Shown piece after piece: positions 42,376 to 50,400 of a DNA stretch of 64,000 nt. This DNA comes from Variovorax sp. UMC13 (GTDB taxonomy: Bacteria; Pseudomonadota; Gammaproteobacteria; Burkholderiales; Burkholderiaceae_C): contig NZ_LZZW01000035.1 in assembly GCF_014170375.1 (NCBI RefSeq), positions 1 through 64,000 of the forward strand, written 5' to 3'. Every line of letters starts with the position of its first letter. The stretch's first letter is position 1. Both the position numbers and the translations under genes were made by a program. Below the pieces are notes generated by a model. It searched no databases. It was given only the letters and a program-made list of their open reading frames with translations, and was not told the DNA's origin.

Positions 42376-43275
42376 ATGCCTGCTGCCAGCCGCCTTTCCC
42401 TGTACCTTGACCTGATCCGCTGGAACCGGCCCGCCGGCTGGCTGCTGCTGCTGTGGCCCACGCTGGGCGCGCTGTGGTTCGCGGCCGGCGGCTGGCCGGG
42501 CTGGCACCTGCTGGCGGTGTTCGTGCTCGGCACCATCCTCATGCGCAGCGCCGGCTGCTGCGTCAACGACGTGGCCGACCGCGACTTCGACCGCCACGTC
42601 AAGCGCACCGCCCAACGGCCGGTCACCAGCGGCGCGGTCTCGGTCCAACAGGCGCTGGGGCTGGGCGCCGTGCTGGCGCTGGTGGCCTTCGGCCTGGCGC
42701 TCACCACCAATGCGGCGGTGATCGTCTGGTCCTTCATCGGCCTGGGCGTGACCCTGCTCTATCCCTTCGCCAAGCGCTTCGTCTCGCTGCCGCAGGCGGT
42801 GCTGGGCATCGCCTTCTCGATCGGCATCCCGATGGCCTTCTGCGCCGCGGGCGGCCCCGACGTTCCGGCCACCGAGGCGTTCTCGCGCGTGCCGGGCTAC
42901 GGCTGGGCGCTGCTGGTCGGCAACCTGGGCTGGGTGCTGGCCTACGACACCGAATACGCGATGGTCGACCGCGACGACGACCTCAAGATCGGCATGAAGA
43001 CCTCGGCCATCACCTTCGGCCGCTTCGACGTGGCGGCGGTGATGCTCTGCTACGCGGTGTTCCTGGTCGTCTGGGGCGTGGTGGGCCTGCGGGCCGGGCT
43101 GGGCCTGCCCTTTTTCGTCGGCCTGGCCGCCGCGGCGGCGCAGGCGCTGTGGCACGGCGCGCTGATCCGCGAGCGCACGCGCGACGGCTGCTTCAAGGCC
43201 TTCCGCCTGAACCACTGGCTGGGCTTCGCGGTGTTCGCCGGCATCGTGGCCGACTTCGCGCTGCGCGGCCTCTAG
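42376..43275 (+). CDS. ubiA: 4-Hydroxybenzoate octaprenyltransferase
   Basis: A 299-residue membrane prenyltransferase of ubiquinone synthesis that attaches the polyprenyl chain to 4-hydroxybenzoate. Both aspartate-rich motifs are present: NDVADRDFD (near residue 69) and YDTEYAMVDRDDD (near residue 193), separated by transmembrane helices. About nine hydrophobic segments are visible. The start is only 10 bp behind the dps terminator, so its promoter must overlap or precede that terminator. Its stop overlaps the converging proC stop in a shared CTAG. Confidence 0.95.
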   Translation: MPAASRLSLYLDLIRWNRPAGWLLLLWPTLGALWFAAGGWPGWHLLAVFVLGTILMRSAGCCVNDVADRDFDRHVKRTAQRPVTSGAVSVQQALGLGAVLALVAFGLALTTNAAVIVWSFIGLGVTLLYPFAKRFVSLPQAVLGIAFSIGIPMAFCAAGGPDVPATEAFSRVPGYGWALLVGNLGWVLAYDTEYAMVDRDDDLKIGMKTSAITFGRFDVAAVMLCYAVFLVVWGVVGLRAGLGLPFFVGLAAAAAQALWHGALIRERTRDGCFKAFRLNHWLGFAVFAGIVADFALRGL

Positions 43276-44111
43276 GCGGCGCCGAATTCCCTGGCCAGCT
43301 CGCCGGCCCGCCGTTCGGCCGCGCGGATCGCGGCCTTGAATTGCGCCTTGACGCCGGCCGCCTCGAGCGCGCTGAGCGCCGCGTAGGTGGTGCCGCCCTT
43401 GGAGGTGACGCGCTCGCGCAGCACCGCGGGCGGATCTTCCGAGGCGCGGGCCAGGGCCGAGGCGCCGGTGAAGGTGCCGACCGCCAGGCGCTGCGCCTGT
43501 TCCGGCGGCAATCCCATCTCGATGCCGGCCTCGGTCATGGCCTCGATGAAATAGAAGACATAGGCCGGGCCCGAGCCCGAGACGGCCGTCACCGCGTCGA
43601 GCGCGGCCTCGCCGTCCACCCACAGCAGGTCGCCGGTCGGCGCCAGCAGCTGCTCGACCTGGGCCCGGCCCTCGGCGCTGACGGCCGGGCGGGCGAACAG
43701 GCCGGTCATGCCCTGGCCGACCAGCGCGGGCGTGTTGGGCATGGCGCGCACGACGCGTTCGCTGCCCAGCCAGCGGGCGATGCTGTCGGAGGGGATGCCG
43801 GCGGCCACGCTCAGGTGCAGCGCGTCGGGCGTCCAGGGCTGCACCGCCCGGGCCGCCTCGGCGAAGGTCTGAGGCTTGACGGCCCAGACCACGATCCTGC
43901 ATCGGGCCAGCGCGGCGCCGGCCTCGGCCTGCGCGACGAGGCCGAACTGCGCGGCCAGGCGCGCACGGGCGGCTTCGAAAGGTTCGACTACCTCGAAGGT
44001 TTCGGGTGGCAGGCCCTGTCGGATCAGCCCGCCCAGGATGGCGCTGGCCATGTTGCCGCCTCCGATGAAGGCGATGGGCGGGAGGGCGGCGGCGTGGTCT
44101 GGCTGGGTCAT
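43272..44111 (-). CDS. proC: Pyrroline-5-carboxylate reductase
   Basis: A 279-residue NADPH enzyme of the last step of proline synthesis. The Rossmann motif is IAFIGGGNMASAILGGL near residue 12, the substrate region AVSGSGPAYVFYFIEAM is near residue 165, and the C-terminal VTSKGGTTYAAL is the family signature. The open frame extends upstream into the ribosomal leader, but the ATG at 44111 gives the normal length. Its stop overlaps the ubiA stop by four bases; it is divergent from rplN. Confidence 0.95.
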   Translation of the reverse strand: MTQPDHAAALPPIAFIGGGNMASAILGGLIRQGLPPETFEVVEPFEAARARLAAQFGLVAQAEAGAALARCRIVVWAVKPQTFAEAARAVQPWTPDALHLSVAAGIPSDSIARWLGSERVVRAMPNTPALVGQGMTGLFARPAVSAEGRAQVEQLLAPTGDLLWVDGEAALDAVTAVSGSGPAYVFYFIEAMTEAGIEMGLPPEQAQRLAVGTFTGASALARASEDPPAVLRERVTSKGGTTYAALSALEAAGVKAQFKAAIRAAERRAGELAREFGAA

Positions 44112-44212
44112 GGGCGATCGACGTGGGCGGCGTGGAGGGGAGGGGAGGGGAGGGCTCGGGCCGATTGTCGCCCGGACGCCACGGCCCGCGCCGAAGTTCG
44201 GAAAACAGGTCG

Positions 44213-44241
44213 TTGACATGCGGGATGGGTCGTGTGACAAT
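44213..44241 (+). promoter_or_regulatory. Sigma-70 promoter of the rplN operon
   Basis: TTGACA (44213-44218), a 17-bp spacer and GACAAT (44236-44241) preceded by a TG extended -10 element. A start near 44248 leaves a leader of about 135 nt to rplN. The position upstream of the first ribosomal gene supports it. Confidence 0.75.
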
Positions 44242-44246
44242 CGCGG

Positions 44247-44269
44247 GCTTCGCTTCAAAAAGGCGAAGC
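44247..44269 (+). promoter_or_regulatory. Hairpin at the 5' end of the rplN leader
   Basis: GCTTCGC (44247-44253) and GCGAAGC (44263-44269) form a perfect 7-bp stem with an A-rich loop, right at the predicted transcript start. It may stabilise the mRNA or take part in autogenous control of the operon; unproved. Confidence 0.45.
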
Positions 44270-44382
44270 TTTCCGCCCATACGAAGGCGCTCCAAGTGGT
44301 TTGGGGCGTTGACGACGGGCCCAAGACTGACTGCGGTGCTGCCATGAGGCGGTTTCTCGGTACAAGTTGGGAACCAATCGAA

Positions 44383-44751
44383 ATGATCCAAACTGAATCC
44401 CGGCTCGAAGTGGCCGACAACACGGGCGCGAAATCCGTCCTGTGCATCAAGGTGCTCGGTGGCTCCAAGCGGCGTTACGCCAGCGTGGGCGACGTCATCA
44501 AGGTCAGCATCAAAGAAGCAGCCCCCCGCGGCCGCGTCAAGAAGGGCGAAATCTACAGCGCCGTCGTGGTGCGTACCGCCAAGGGCATCCGTCGCGCAGA
44601 CGGTTCGCTCGTCAAGTTCGACGGCAATGCCGCCGTTTTGCTCAACGCCAAGCTGGAGCCGATCGGCACCCGCATCTTCGGACCGGTCACGCGCGAACTG
44701 CGCACCGAGAAGTTCATGAAGATCGTCTCGCTGGCTCCCGAAGTTCTGTAA
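44383..44751 (+). CDS. rplN: 50S ribosomal protein L14
   Basis: A 122-residue L14, starting MIQTESRLEVADNTGAKSVLCIKVLGGS with the KEAAPRGRVKKGEI segment and the C-terminal REL-T-KFMKIVSLAPEVL end. The start codon is the only one that gives this universal N-terminus; the frame upstream is open but unrelated. It is the first gene of a spc-type operon here. In most bacteria rplN is preceded by rpmC and rpsQ, but here the upstream neighbour is proC, divergent. rplX follows after 12 bp. Confidence 0.97.
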   Translation: MIQTESRLEVADNTGAKSVLCIKVLGGSKRRYASVGDVIKVSIKEAAPRGRVKKGEIYSAVVVRTAKGIRRADGSLVKFDGNAAVLLNAKLEPIGTRIFGPVTRELRTEKFMKIVSLAPEVL

Positions 44752-44763
44752 GGACACAACGCC

Positions 44764-45081
44764 ATGAACAAGATTCGCAAAGGCGACCAGGTCATCGTGT
44801 TGGCCGGTCGTGACAAGGGCAAGCGCGGCACCGTCTCGCTGCGCAAGGACGACTCGCATCTGATCGTCGACGGCATCAACATCGTCAAGAAGCACACCAA
44901 GCCGAACCCCCTCAAGGGTACGACCGGTGGCATCACCGAAAAGACCATGCCGATCCATCAATCCAACGTGGCCATCTTCAATGCTGCGACCGGCAAGGCC
45001 GATCGCGTGGGCATCAAGATCGCCGACGGCAAGCGCGTGCGGATCTTCAAGTCCAGCGGCGACGAAATCAAGACCGCCTAA
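44764..45081 (+). CDS. rplX: 50S ribosomal protein L24
   Basis: A 105-residue L24, an assembly-initiator protein of the large subunit. The N-terminal KOW motif reads KIRKGDQVIVLAGRDKGKRGTV, followed by LIVDGINIVKKHTKPNP and ITEKTMPIHQSNVAIFN. Normal length; 11 bp to rplE. Confidence 0.97.
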   Translation: MNKIRKGDQVIVLAGRDKGKRGTVSLRKDDSHLIVDGINIVKKHTKPNPLKGTTGGITEKTMPIHQSNVAIFNAATGKADRVGIKIADGKRVRIFKSSGDEIKTA

Positions 45082-45092
45082 GGAGCATTCAG

Positions 45093-45632
45093 ATGGCACG
45101 TCTCCAACAAATCTACCGCGAGAAGATCGCGAAAGAGCTGACTGAAAAGTTCGGCTACAAGTCGCCGATGCAGGTTCCCCGCATCACCAAGATCACCCTG
45201 AACATGGGTGTGGGTGAAGCGGTTGCCGACAAGAAGGTGCTGGACAACGCCGTGGGCGACCTGACCAAGATCGCCGGCCAGAAGCCCGTGGTCACCAAGT
45301 CGAAGAAGGCCATCGCCGGCTTCAAGATCCGCGAAATGCAACCGATCGGCTGCATGGTCACGCTGCGTGGCGTGCAGATGTATGAGTTCCTGGACCGTTT
45401 CGTGACCATCGCGCTGCCGCGTGTTCGCGACTTCCGCGGCATCTCCGGCCGTGCGTTCGACGGCCGTGGCAACTACAACATCGGCGTCAAGGAACAGATC
45501 ATTTTCCCCGAGATCGAATACGACAAGGTCGATGCCCTGCGCGGTCTCAACATCAGCATCACGACGACGGCAAAGAACGACGAAGAGGCCAAGGCGCTTC
45601 TCGCCGGCTTCCGTTTCCCGTTCAAGAACTGA
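45093..45632 (+). CDS. rplE: 50S ribosomal protein L5
   Basis: A 179-residue L5 that binds 5S rRNA and the central protuberance. Conserved parts: YREKIAKELTEKFGY, VPRITKITLNMGVGEAV, KKAIAGFKIREMQPIGCMVTLRG and GRGNYNIGVKEQIIFPEI. The C-terminus is complete (GFRFPFKN). 8 bp separate it from rpsN. Confidence 0.97.
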   Translation: MARLQQIYREKIAKELTEKFGYKSPMQVPRITKITLNMGVGEAVADKKVLDNAVGDLTKIAGQKPVVTKSKKAIAGFKIREMQPIGCMVTLRGVQMYEFLDRFVTIALPRVRDFRGISGRAFDGRGNYNIGVKEQIIFPEIEYDKVDALRGLNISITTTAKNDEEAKALLAGFRFPFKN

Positions 45633-45640
45633 GGCGAACC

Positions 45641-45946
45641 GTGGCTAAACAATCCCTGATCCAGCGCGAAATCAAGCGCGACAAGCTGGTCGCCAAGTAC
45701 GCAGCGAAGCACGCCGAACTGAAGGCGATCTCCAACGACTCGAAGAAGAGCGACGAAGAGCGCGCTGCAGCCCGCCTGGGCCTGCAGAAGCTCCCGCGCA
45801 ACGCCAACCCGACGCGCCAGCGCAACCGTTGCGAAATCACCGGCCGTCCGCGTGGCACCTTCCGTCAATTCGGTCTGGCCCGCGCCAAGATCCGCGAACT
45901 GGCTTTCAACGGCGACATCCCCGGTGTCACCAAGGCCAGCTGGTAA
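45641..45946 (+). CDS. rpsN: 30S ribosomal protein S14 (zinc-free type)
   Basis: A 101-residue S14 of the long type. It has only one Cys in NRCEITGRPRGTFRQFGLAR, so the zinc motif of short S14 proteins is absent. The start is GTG, giving MAKQSLIQREIKRDKLV. It lies 20 bp before rpsH, in standard order. Confidence 0.96.
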   Translation: MAKQSLIQREIKRDKLVAKYAAKHAELKAISNDSKKSDEERAAARLGLQKLPRNANPTRQRNRCEITGRPRGTFRQFGLARAKIRELAFNGDIPGVTKASW

Positions 45947-45966
45947 GCCAGGCAGGAGCAATAAAC

Positions 45967-46362
45967 ATGAGCATGAGTGATCCCATTGCCGACCTGTTGA
46001 CGCGTATCCGTAACGCGCAAATGGTGGCGAAGCCGACCGTGTCGATCCCGTCTTCCAAGGTGAAGGCCGCGATTGCACAAGTCCTCAAGGACGAAGGCTA
46101 CATCGACAGCTTCGAAGTGAAGACCGAAGACGGCAAGTCCGAACTCGTCATCACGCTGAAGTACTACGCTGGCCGCCCGGTCATCGAGCGCATCGAGCGC
46201 GTGAGCCGCCCCGGCCTGCGCGTCTACAAGGCCAGCGCAGCCATTCCGCAAGTCCAGAACGGCCTCGGCGTCGCCATCGTCACGACCCCCCAGGGCGTGA
46301 TGACCGACCGCAAGGCACGCGCTACCGGTGTCGGTGGCGAAGTCCTGTGCTACGTCGCCTAA
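45967..46362 (+). CDS. rpsH: 30S ribosomal protein S8
   Basis: A 131-residue S8, which binds the central domain of 16S rRNA and in E. coli represses the spc operon by binding its mRNA near rplE. Conserved parts: MSDPIADLLTRIRNAQ, RVSRPGLRVYK and GLGVAIVTTPQGVMTDRKAR...GEVLCYVA. 24 bp to rplF. Confidence 0.97.
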   Translation: MSMSDPIADLLTRIRNAQMVAKPTVSIPSSKVKAAIAQVLKDEGYIDSFEVKTEDGKSELVITLKYYAGRPVIERIERVSRPGLRVYKASAAIPQVQNGLGVAIVTTPQGVMTDRKARATGVGGEVLCYVA

Positions 46363-46386
46363 CCGAGACATCAAGGAGTCACTGAA

Positions 46387-46920
46387 ATGTCCCGAGTAGG
46401 AAAAATGCCCGTCACCATCCCCGCTGGCGTGGATGTGTCGATCAAGGAAGACCAGATCAGCGTCAAGGGTACGGGCGGTTCGCTCAACCTGGCCCGCAAT
46501 CCCCTGGTCAATGTCGTGAACAACGACGGCAAGCTGAGCTTCGAGCCCGCCAACGAATCGCGTGAAGCGAATGCGATGAGCGGCACGCTGCGCCAGCTGG
46601 TCAACAACATGGTGGTTGGCGTGACCAAGGGCTTCGAGAAGAAGCTCAACCTGGTCGGCGTCGGCTACAAGGCTGCAGCTTCGAACAACAAGCTGAACCT
46701 GCAAGTCGGATACTCGCACCCGGTCAACTTCGACATGCCGCAAGGCATCACCGTGGCCACCGCGACCCCGACCGAAATCGTGATCAAGGGTGCTGACCGT
46801 CAGCGCGTTGGTCAAATCGCCGCTGAGATCCGCGCTGTTCGTCCGCCCGAGCCCTACAAGGGCAAGGGCATCCGGTATTCGGACGAGAAGATCGTGATCA
46901 AAGAGACCAAGAAGAAGTAA
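46387..46920 (+). CDS. rplF: 50S ribosomal protein L6
   Basis: A 177-residue L6, starting MSRVGKMPVTIPAGVDVSIKEDQISVKG. The second domain holds the family signature PPEPYKGKGIRYSDEKIVIKETKKK at the C-terminus, where L6 contacts 23S rRNA. Normal length; 11 bp to rplR. Confidence 0.97.
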   Translation: MSRVGKMPVTIPAGVDVSIKEDQISVKGTGGSLNLARNPLVNVVNNDGKLSFEPANESREANAMSGTLRQLVNNMVVGVTKGFEKKLNLVGVGYKAAASNNKLNLQVGYSHPVNFDMPQGITVATATPTEIVIKGADRQRVGQIAAEIRAVRPPEPYKGKGIRYSDEKIVIKETKKK

Positions 46921-46931
46921 GGGGCAGCAAA

Positions 46932-47300
46932 ATGATGTTGACCAAAAAAGCACAGCGTCTGCGCCGCTCGCGTCAGACCCGCATCCGGATCGCGACGCAA
47001 GGCGTGGCCCGCCTGACGGTGAACCGCACCAACCTGCACATCTATGCCACCGTCATCTCCGGCGACGGCACCAAGGTGATCGCAACTGCATCGACGGCCG
47101 AAGCCGAAGTTCGCAGCACGCTCGGCGGTTCCGGCAAGGGCGGCAATGCCGCTGCCGCCACCGCGATCGGCAAGCGCATCGCTGAAAAGGCGAAGGCTGC
47201 CGGCGTCGAGAAGGTTGCTTTCGACCGCGCAGGTTTCGCGTACCACGGCCGCGTCAAGGCGCTGGCCGACGCAGCCCGCGAAGCCGGCTTGCAGTTCTAA
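46932..47300 (+). CDS. rplR: 50S ribosomal protein L18
   Basis: A 121- or 122-residue L18 (two consecutive ATG codons at 46932 and 46935), a 5S rRNA binder. Basic N-terminus KKAQRLRRSRQTRIRI, then LTVNRTNLHIYATVIS and the closing FDRAGFAYHGRVKALADAAREAGLQF. 18 bp to rpsE. Confidence 0.97.
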   Translation: MMLTKKAQRLRRSRQTRIRIATQGVARLTVNRTNLHIYATVISGDGTKVIATASTAEAEVRSTLGGSGKGGNAAAATAIGKRIAEKAKAAGVEKVAFDRAGFAYHGRVKALADAAREAGLQF

Positions 47301-47318
47301 CCGGACACGAGATTCAAA

Positions 47319-47837
47319 ATGGCAAAGATTCAAGCAAGAACGCAGAACGAAGGACCCGAGGACGGCCTGCGCGAGAAGATGATCGCGATCAACCGCGTCA
47401 CCAAGGTGGTGAAGGGTGGTCGTATCCTCGGTTTCGCAGCACTGACCGTGGTCGGTGACGGCGACGGCAAGGTCGGCATGGGCAAGGGCAAGTCGAAGGA
47501 AGTGCCTGCTGCCGTGCAGAAGGCCATGGAAGAAGCCCGCCGCAACCTGTTCCAGATCTCGATCAAGAACGGCACGCTGCACCACCGCGTGACGGGTCAC
47601 CATGGCGCCGCTTCGGTCGTCATGATCCCGGCTCCCAAGGGTACCGGCATCATCGCCGGCGGCCCGATGCGCGCCGTGTTCGAAGTGCTGGGCATCACCG
47701 ACATCGTGGCCAAGAGCCATGGTTCGTCGAACCCCTACAACATGGTCCGCGCCACGCTGGACGGCCTGAAGAACTCGACGACCGCGTCGGCTGTCGCTGC
47801 CAAGCGCGGCCTGACGGTCGAAGAGCTGTTCGCTTGA
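47319..47837 (+). CDS. rpsE: 30S ribosomal protein S5
   Basis: A 172-residue S5, part of the accuracy centre. The N-terminal dsRBD-like motif is GLREKMIAINRVTKVVKGGRILGFAALTVVGDGDGKVGMGKGK, and the C-terminal domain holds GTGIIAGGPMRAVFEVLGITDIVAKSHGSSNPYNMVRAT. Normal length; 14 bp to rpmD. Confidence 0.97.
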   Translation: MAKIQARTQNEGPEDGLREKMIAINRVTKVVKGGRILGFAALTVVGDGDGKVGMGKGKSKEVPAAVQKAMEEARRNLFQISIKNGTLHHRVTGHHGAASVVMIPAPKGTGIIAGGPMRAVFEVLGITDIVAKSHGSSNPYNMVRATLDGLKNSTTASAVAAKRGLTVEELFA

Positions 47838-47851
47838 ACGGGAGCATCGAC

Positions 47852-48037
47852 ATGACGACCCAACAACAAACCGTCAAGGTGCAGCTGGTGAAGAGCCCGA
47901 TCGGCACCAAGGAATCGCATCGCGCGACCGTGCGTGGCCTCGGCCTGCGCAAGGTCAACAGCGTGAGCGAGCTGCAAGACACGCCCGCGGTGCGCGGCAT
48001 GATCAACAAGATCAGTTATCTGGTCAAGGTTCTGTAA
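47852..48037 (+). CDS. rpmD: 50S ribosomal protein L30
   Basis: A 61-residue L30: VKVQLVKSPIGTKESHRATVRGLGLRKVNSVSELQDTPAVRGMINKISYLVKV, the complete family core. A start 18 bp upstream is possible, but the ATG at 47852 follows the GGGAGC ribosome site and gives the usual length. 11 bp to rplO. Confidence 0.96.
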   Translation: MTTQQQTVKVQLVKSPIGTKESHRATVRGLGLRKVNSVSELQDTPAVRGMINKISYLVKVL

Positions 48038-48048
48038 GAGAGACTGAT

Positions 48049-48480
48049 ATGGAACTCAATGGCATCAAGCCCGCCGCCGGCGCCAAGCACGCAAAGCGTC
48101 GCGTCGGCCGCGGTATCGGCTCCGGCATCGGCAAGACCGCAGGTCGCGGTCACAAGGGCCAGAAGTCGCGTGCAGGCGGCTTCCACAAGGTGGGCTTCGA
48201 AGGCGGTCAAATGCCTCTGCAGCGTCGCCTGCCGAAGCGCGGCTTCAAGTCGCAGACGCTCAAGTACAACGACGAAGTCACGCTGACCTCGCTGGAAGCC
48301 CTCGGCCTGGCCGAAGTCGACCTGCTGGCGCTCAAGCAAGCCGGCCTCGTCGGCCACATGATCAAGGTCGTCAAGGTCATCAAGACCGGCGAACTGACCA
48401 AGGCCGTCAAGCTGACGGGCATCGGCGCAACCGCCGGCGCCAAGGCAGCGATCGAAGCTGCCGGCGGCAGCGTCGCCTGA
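48049..48480 (+). CDS. rplO: 50S ribosomal protein L15
   Basis: A 143-residue L15. N-terminal MELNGIKPAAGAKHAKRRVGRGIGSGIGKTAGRGHKGQKSRAGG is the Gly/Lys/Arg-rich extension that threads into 23S rRNA. FEGGQMPLQRRLPKRGFKS and the final GATAGAKAAIEAAGG segment complete the family. 26 bp to secY. Confidence 0.97.
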   Translation: MELNGIKPAAGAKHAKRRVGRGIGSGIGKTAGRGHKGQKSRAGGFHKVGFEGGQMPLQRRLPKRGFKSQTLKYNDEVTLTSLEALGLAEVDLLALKQAGLVGHMIKVVKVIKTGELTKAVKLTGIGATAGAKAAIEAAGGSVA

Positions 48481-48506
48481 AGACACCGGACTGAGAGAGA
48501 TCCTTC

Positions 48507-49817
48507 GTGGCTACTAACGCGGCAACGCTCGCAAAAACAGGCAAGTTCGGCGACCTGCGTCGTCGGCTGGTCTTTTTGCTGCTCGCACTCGTGGTGTACC
48601 GGATCGGCGCGCACATCCCTGTTCCGGGCATCAACCCGGACCAGCTGGCGCAGTTGTTCCAGGGGCAGCAGGGCGGGATCCTGAGCCTGTTCAACATGTT
48701 CTCGGGCGGTGCGCTGTCGCGCTTCACCGTGTTCGCGTTGGGCATCATGCCGTACATCTCCGCGTCGATCATCATGCAACTGATGACCTACGTGGTGCCG
48801 ACCTTCGAGCAATTGAAGAAGGAAGGCGAGGCAGGGCGGCGCAAGATCACGCAGTACACGCGTTACGGCACTTTGGGCCTCGCGCTGTTCCAGTCCTTCA
48901 GCATCGCAGTGGCACTTGAATCGTCGGCCGGCCTGGTGATCGCACCCGGCTTCGGCTTCCGGCTCACCGCCATGATCAGCCTCACGGCCGGTTCGATGTT
49001 CCTGATGTGGCTCGGCGAGCAGATCACCGAGCGTGGTCTGGGCAACGGCATCTCGATCCTGATCTTCTCGGGTATCGCGGCCGGCCTGCCCAGCGCCATC
49101 GGCGGCCTGGCTTCGCTGGTGACGACCGGCGCGATGAACCCCATCGTGGCCATCTTCATCATCGCGGTCGTGGTCCTGGTGACCTACTTCGTGGTGTTCG
49201 TCGAACGCGGCCAGCGCAAGATCCTCGTGAACTATGCGCGCCGACAGGTCGGCAACAAGGTCTACGGTGGCCAGTCGTCGCACCTGCCGCTGAAGCTGAA
49301 CATGGCTGGCGTGATCCCGCCGATCTTCGCGTCGTCGATCATCCTGCTGCCGGCCACCGTCGTGGGCTGGTTCAGCACCGGTGACAGCATGCGCTGGATC
49401 AAGGACATTGCCGGGGCACTCACACCGGGTCAGCCGATCTATGTGATGCTCTACGCTGCTGCGATCGTCTTCTTCTGCTTCTTCTACACGGCTCTCGTGT
49501 TCAACAGCAAGGAAACGGCCGACAACCTCAAGAAGAGCGGTGCGTTCATCCCGGGCATTCGTCCGGGTGACCAGACGGCCCGCTACATCGACAAGATCCT
49601 GGTTCGCCTGACGTTGGCCGGCGCGGTGTACATCACCTTCGTCTGCCTGCTGCCGGAGTTCCTGATCCTCAAGTACAACGTGCCGTTCTATTTTGGCGGC
49701 ACCTCCTTGCTGATCATCGTGGTCGTGACGATGGACTTCATGGCCCAGGTACAGAACTACATGATGTCGCAGCAGTACGAATCACTGCTCAAGAAGGCCA
49801 ACTTCAAGACATCGTAG
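48507..49817 (+). CDS. secY: Preprotein translocase subunit SecY
   Basis: A 436-residue channel subunit of the Sec translocon with ten transmembrane helices. Recognisable parts: LRRRLVFLLLALVVYRIGAHIPVPGINP at the start, GALSRFTVFALGIMPYISASIIMQL, QITERGLGNGISILIFSGI, and the cytosolic loop with RGQRKILVNYARRQVGNK that contacts SecA and the ribosome. It starts with GTG. After it comes rpmJ with 65 bp between; infA, often found at this spot in other proteobacteria, is not here. Confidence 0.97.
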   Translation: MATNAATLAKTGKFGDLRRRLVFLLLALVVYRIGAHIPVPGINPDQLAQLFQGQQGGILSLFNMFSGGALSRFTVFALGIMPYISASIIMQLMTYVVPTFEQLKKEGEAGRRKITQYTRYGTLGLALFQSFSIAVALESSAGLVIAPGFGFRLTAMISLTAGSMFLMWLGEQITERGLGNGISILIFSGIAAGLPSAIGGLASLVTTGAMNPIVAIFIIAVVVLVTYFVVFVERGQRKILVNYARRQVGNKVYGGQSSHLPLKLNMAGVIPPIFASSIILLPATVVGWFSTGDSMRWIKDIAGALTPGQPIYVMLYAAAIVFFCFFYTALVFNSKETADNLKKSGAFIPGIRPGDQTARYIDKILVRLTLAGAVYITFVCLLPEFLILKYNVPFYFGGTSLLIIVVVTMDFMAQVQNYMMSQQYESLLKKANFKTS

Positions 49818-49882
49818 GACTGGCGTTTCAAGTATTGAGTCCGGGCGGCTGACGCCACGTTAAACAGTTTTAGGAGAATGAA

Positions 49883-49996
49883 ATGAGAGTTTCGGCTTCG
49901 GTCAAACCCATCTGCCGTAATTGCAAGGTCATCCGCCGCAAGGGTGTGGTTCGTGTGATCTGTTCTGACCCGCGCCACAAGCAGCGCCAGGGTTAA
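49883..49996 (+). CDS. rpmJ: 50S ribosomal protein L36
   Basis: A 37-residue L36: MRVSASVKPICRNCKVIRRK and the rest, with the zinc pattern C-x2-C-x12-C-x4-H (zinc-binding type). The ATG follows a good TAGGAG ribosome site by 6 bp. It starts the alpha-operon part of the cluster; 25 bp to rpsM. Confidence 0.95.
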   Translation: MRVSASVKPICRNCKVIRRKGVVRVICSDPRHKQRQG

Positions 49997-50021
49997 GTCA
50001 AAGAAGTATTAGAGGACGCAC

Positions 50022-50387
50022 ATGGCACGTATTGCAGGCATCAACATCCCGCCGCACAAGCACGCTGAAATCGGCCTGACCGCCATTTTCGGTATCGGTC
50101 GCACCCGCGCCCGTCAAATCTGCGAAGCGAGCGGCATCGAATATTCGAAGAAGATCAAGGATCTGACCGACGCTGATCTCGAGAAGATCCGCGACCAGAT
50201 CGCTCTCTTCACCATTGAAGGCGATCTGCGCCGCGAAACGACGATGAACATCAAGCGCTTGATGGACATCGGTTGCTACCGCGGCTTCCGTCATCGCCGT
50301 GGCCTGCCGATGCGCGGCCAGCGCACGCGCACCAATGCCCGTACCCGCAAGGGTCCGCGCAAGGCCGCGCAGTCCCTGAAGAAATAA
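50022..50387 (+). CDS. rpsM: 30S ribosomal protein S13
   Basis: A 121-residue S13, which bridges to the large subunit and the P-site. MARIAGINIPPHKHAEIGLTAIFGIGRTRARQIC at the N-terminus and GLPMRGQRTRTNARTRKGPRKA at the C-terminus are diagnostic. 13 bp to rpsK. Confidence 0.97.
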   Translation: MARIAGINIPPHKHAEIGLTAIFGIGRTRARQICEASGIEYSKKIKDLTDADLEKIRDQIALFTIEGDLRRETTMNIKRLMDIGCYRGFRHRRGLPMRGQRTRTNARTRKGPRKAAQSLKK

Positions 50388-50400
50388 GGATTGAAACAGC

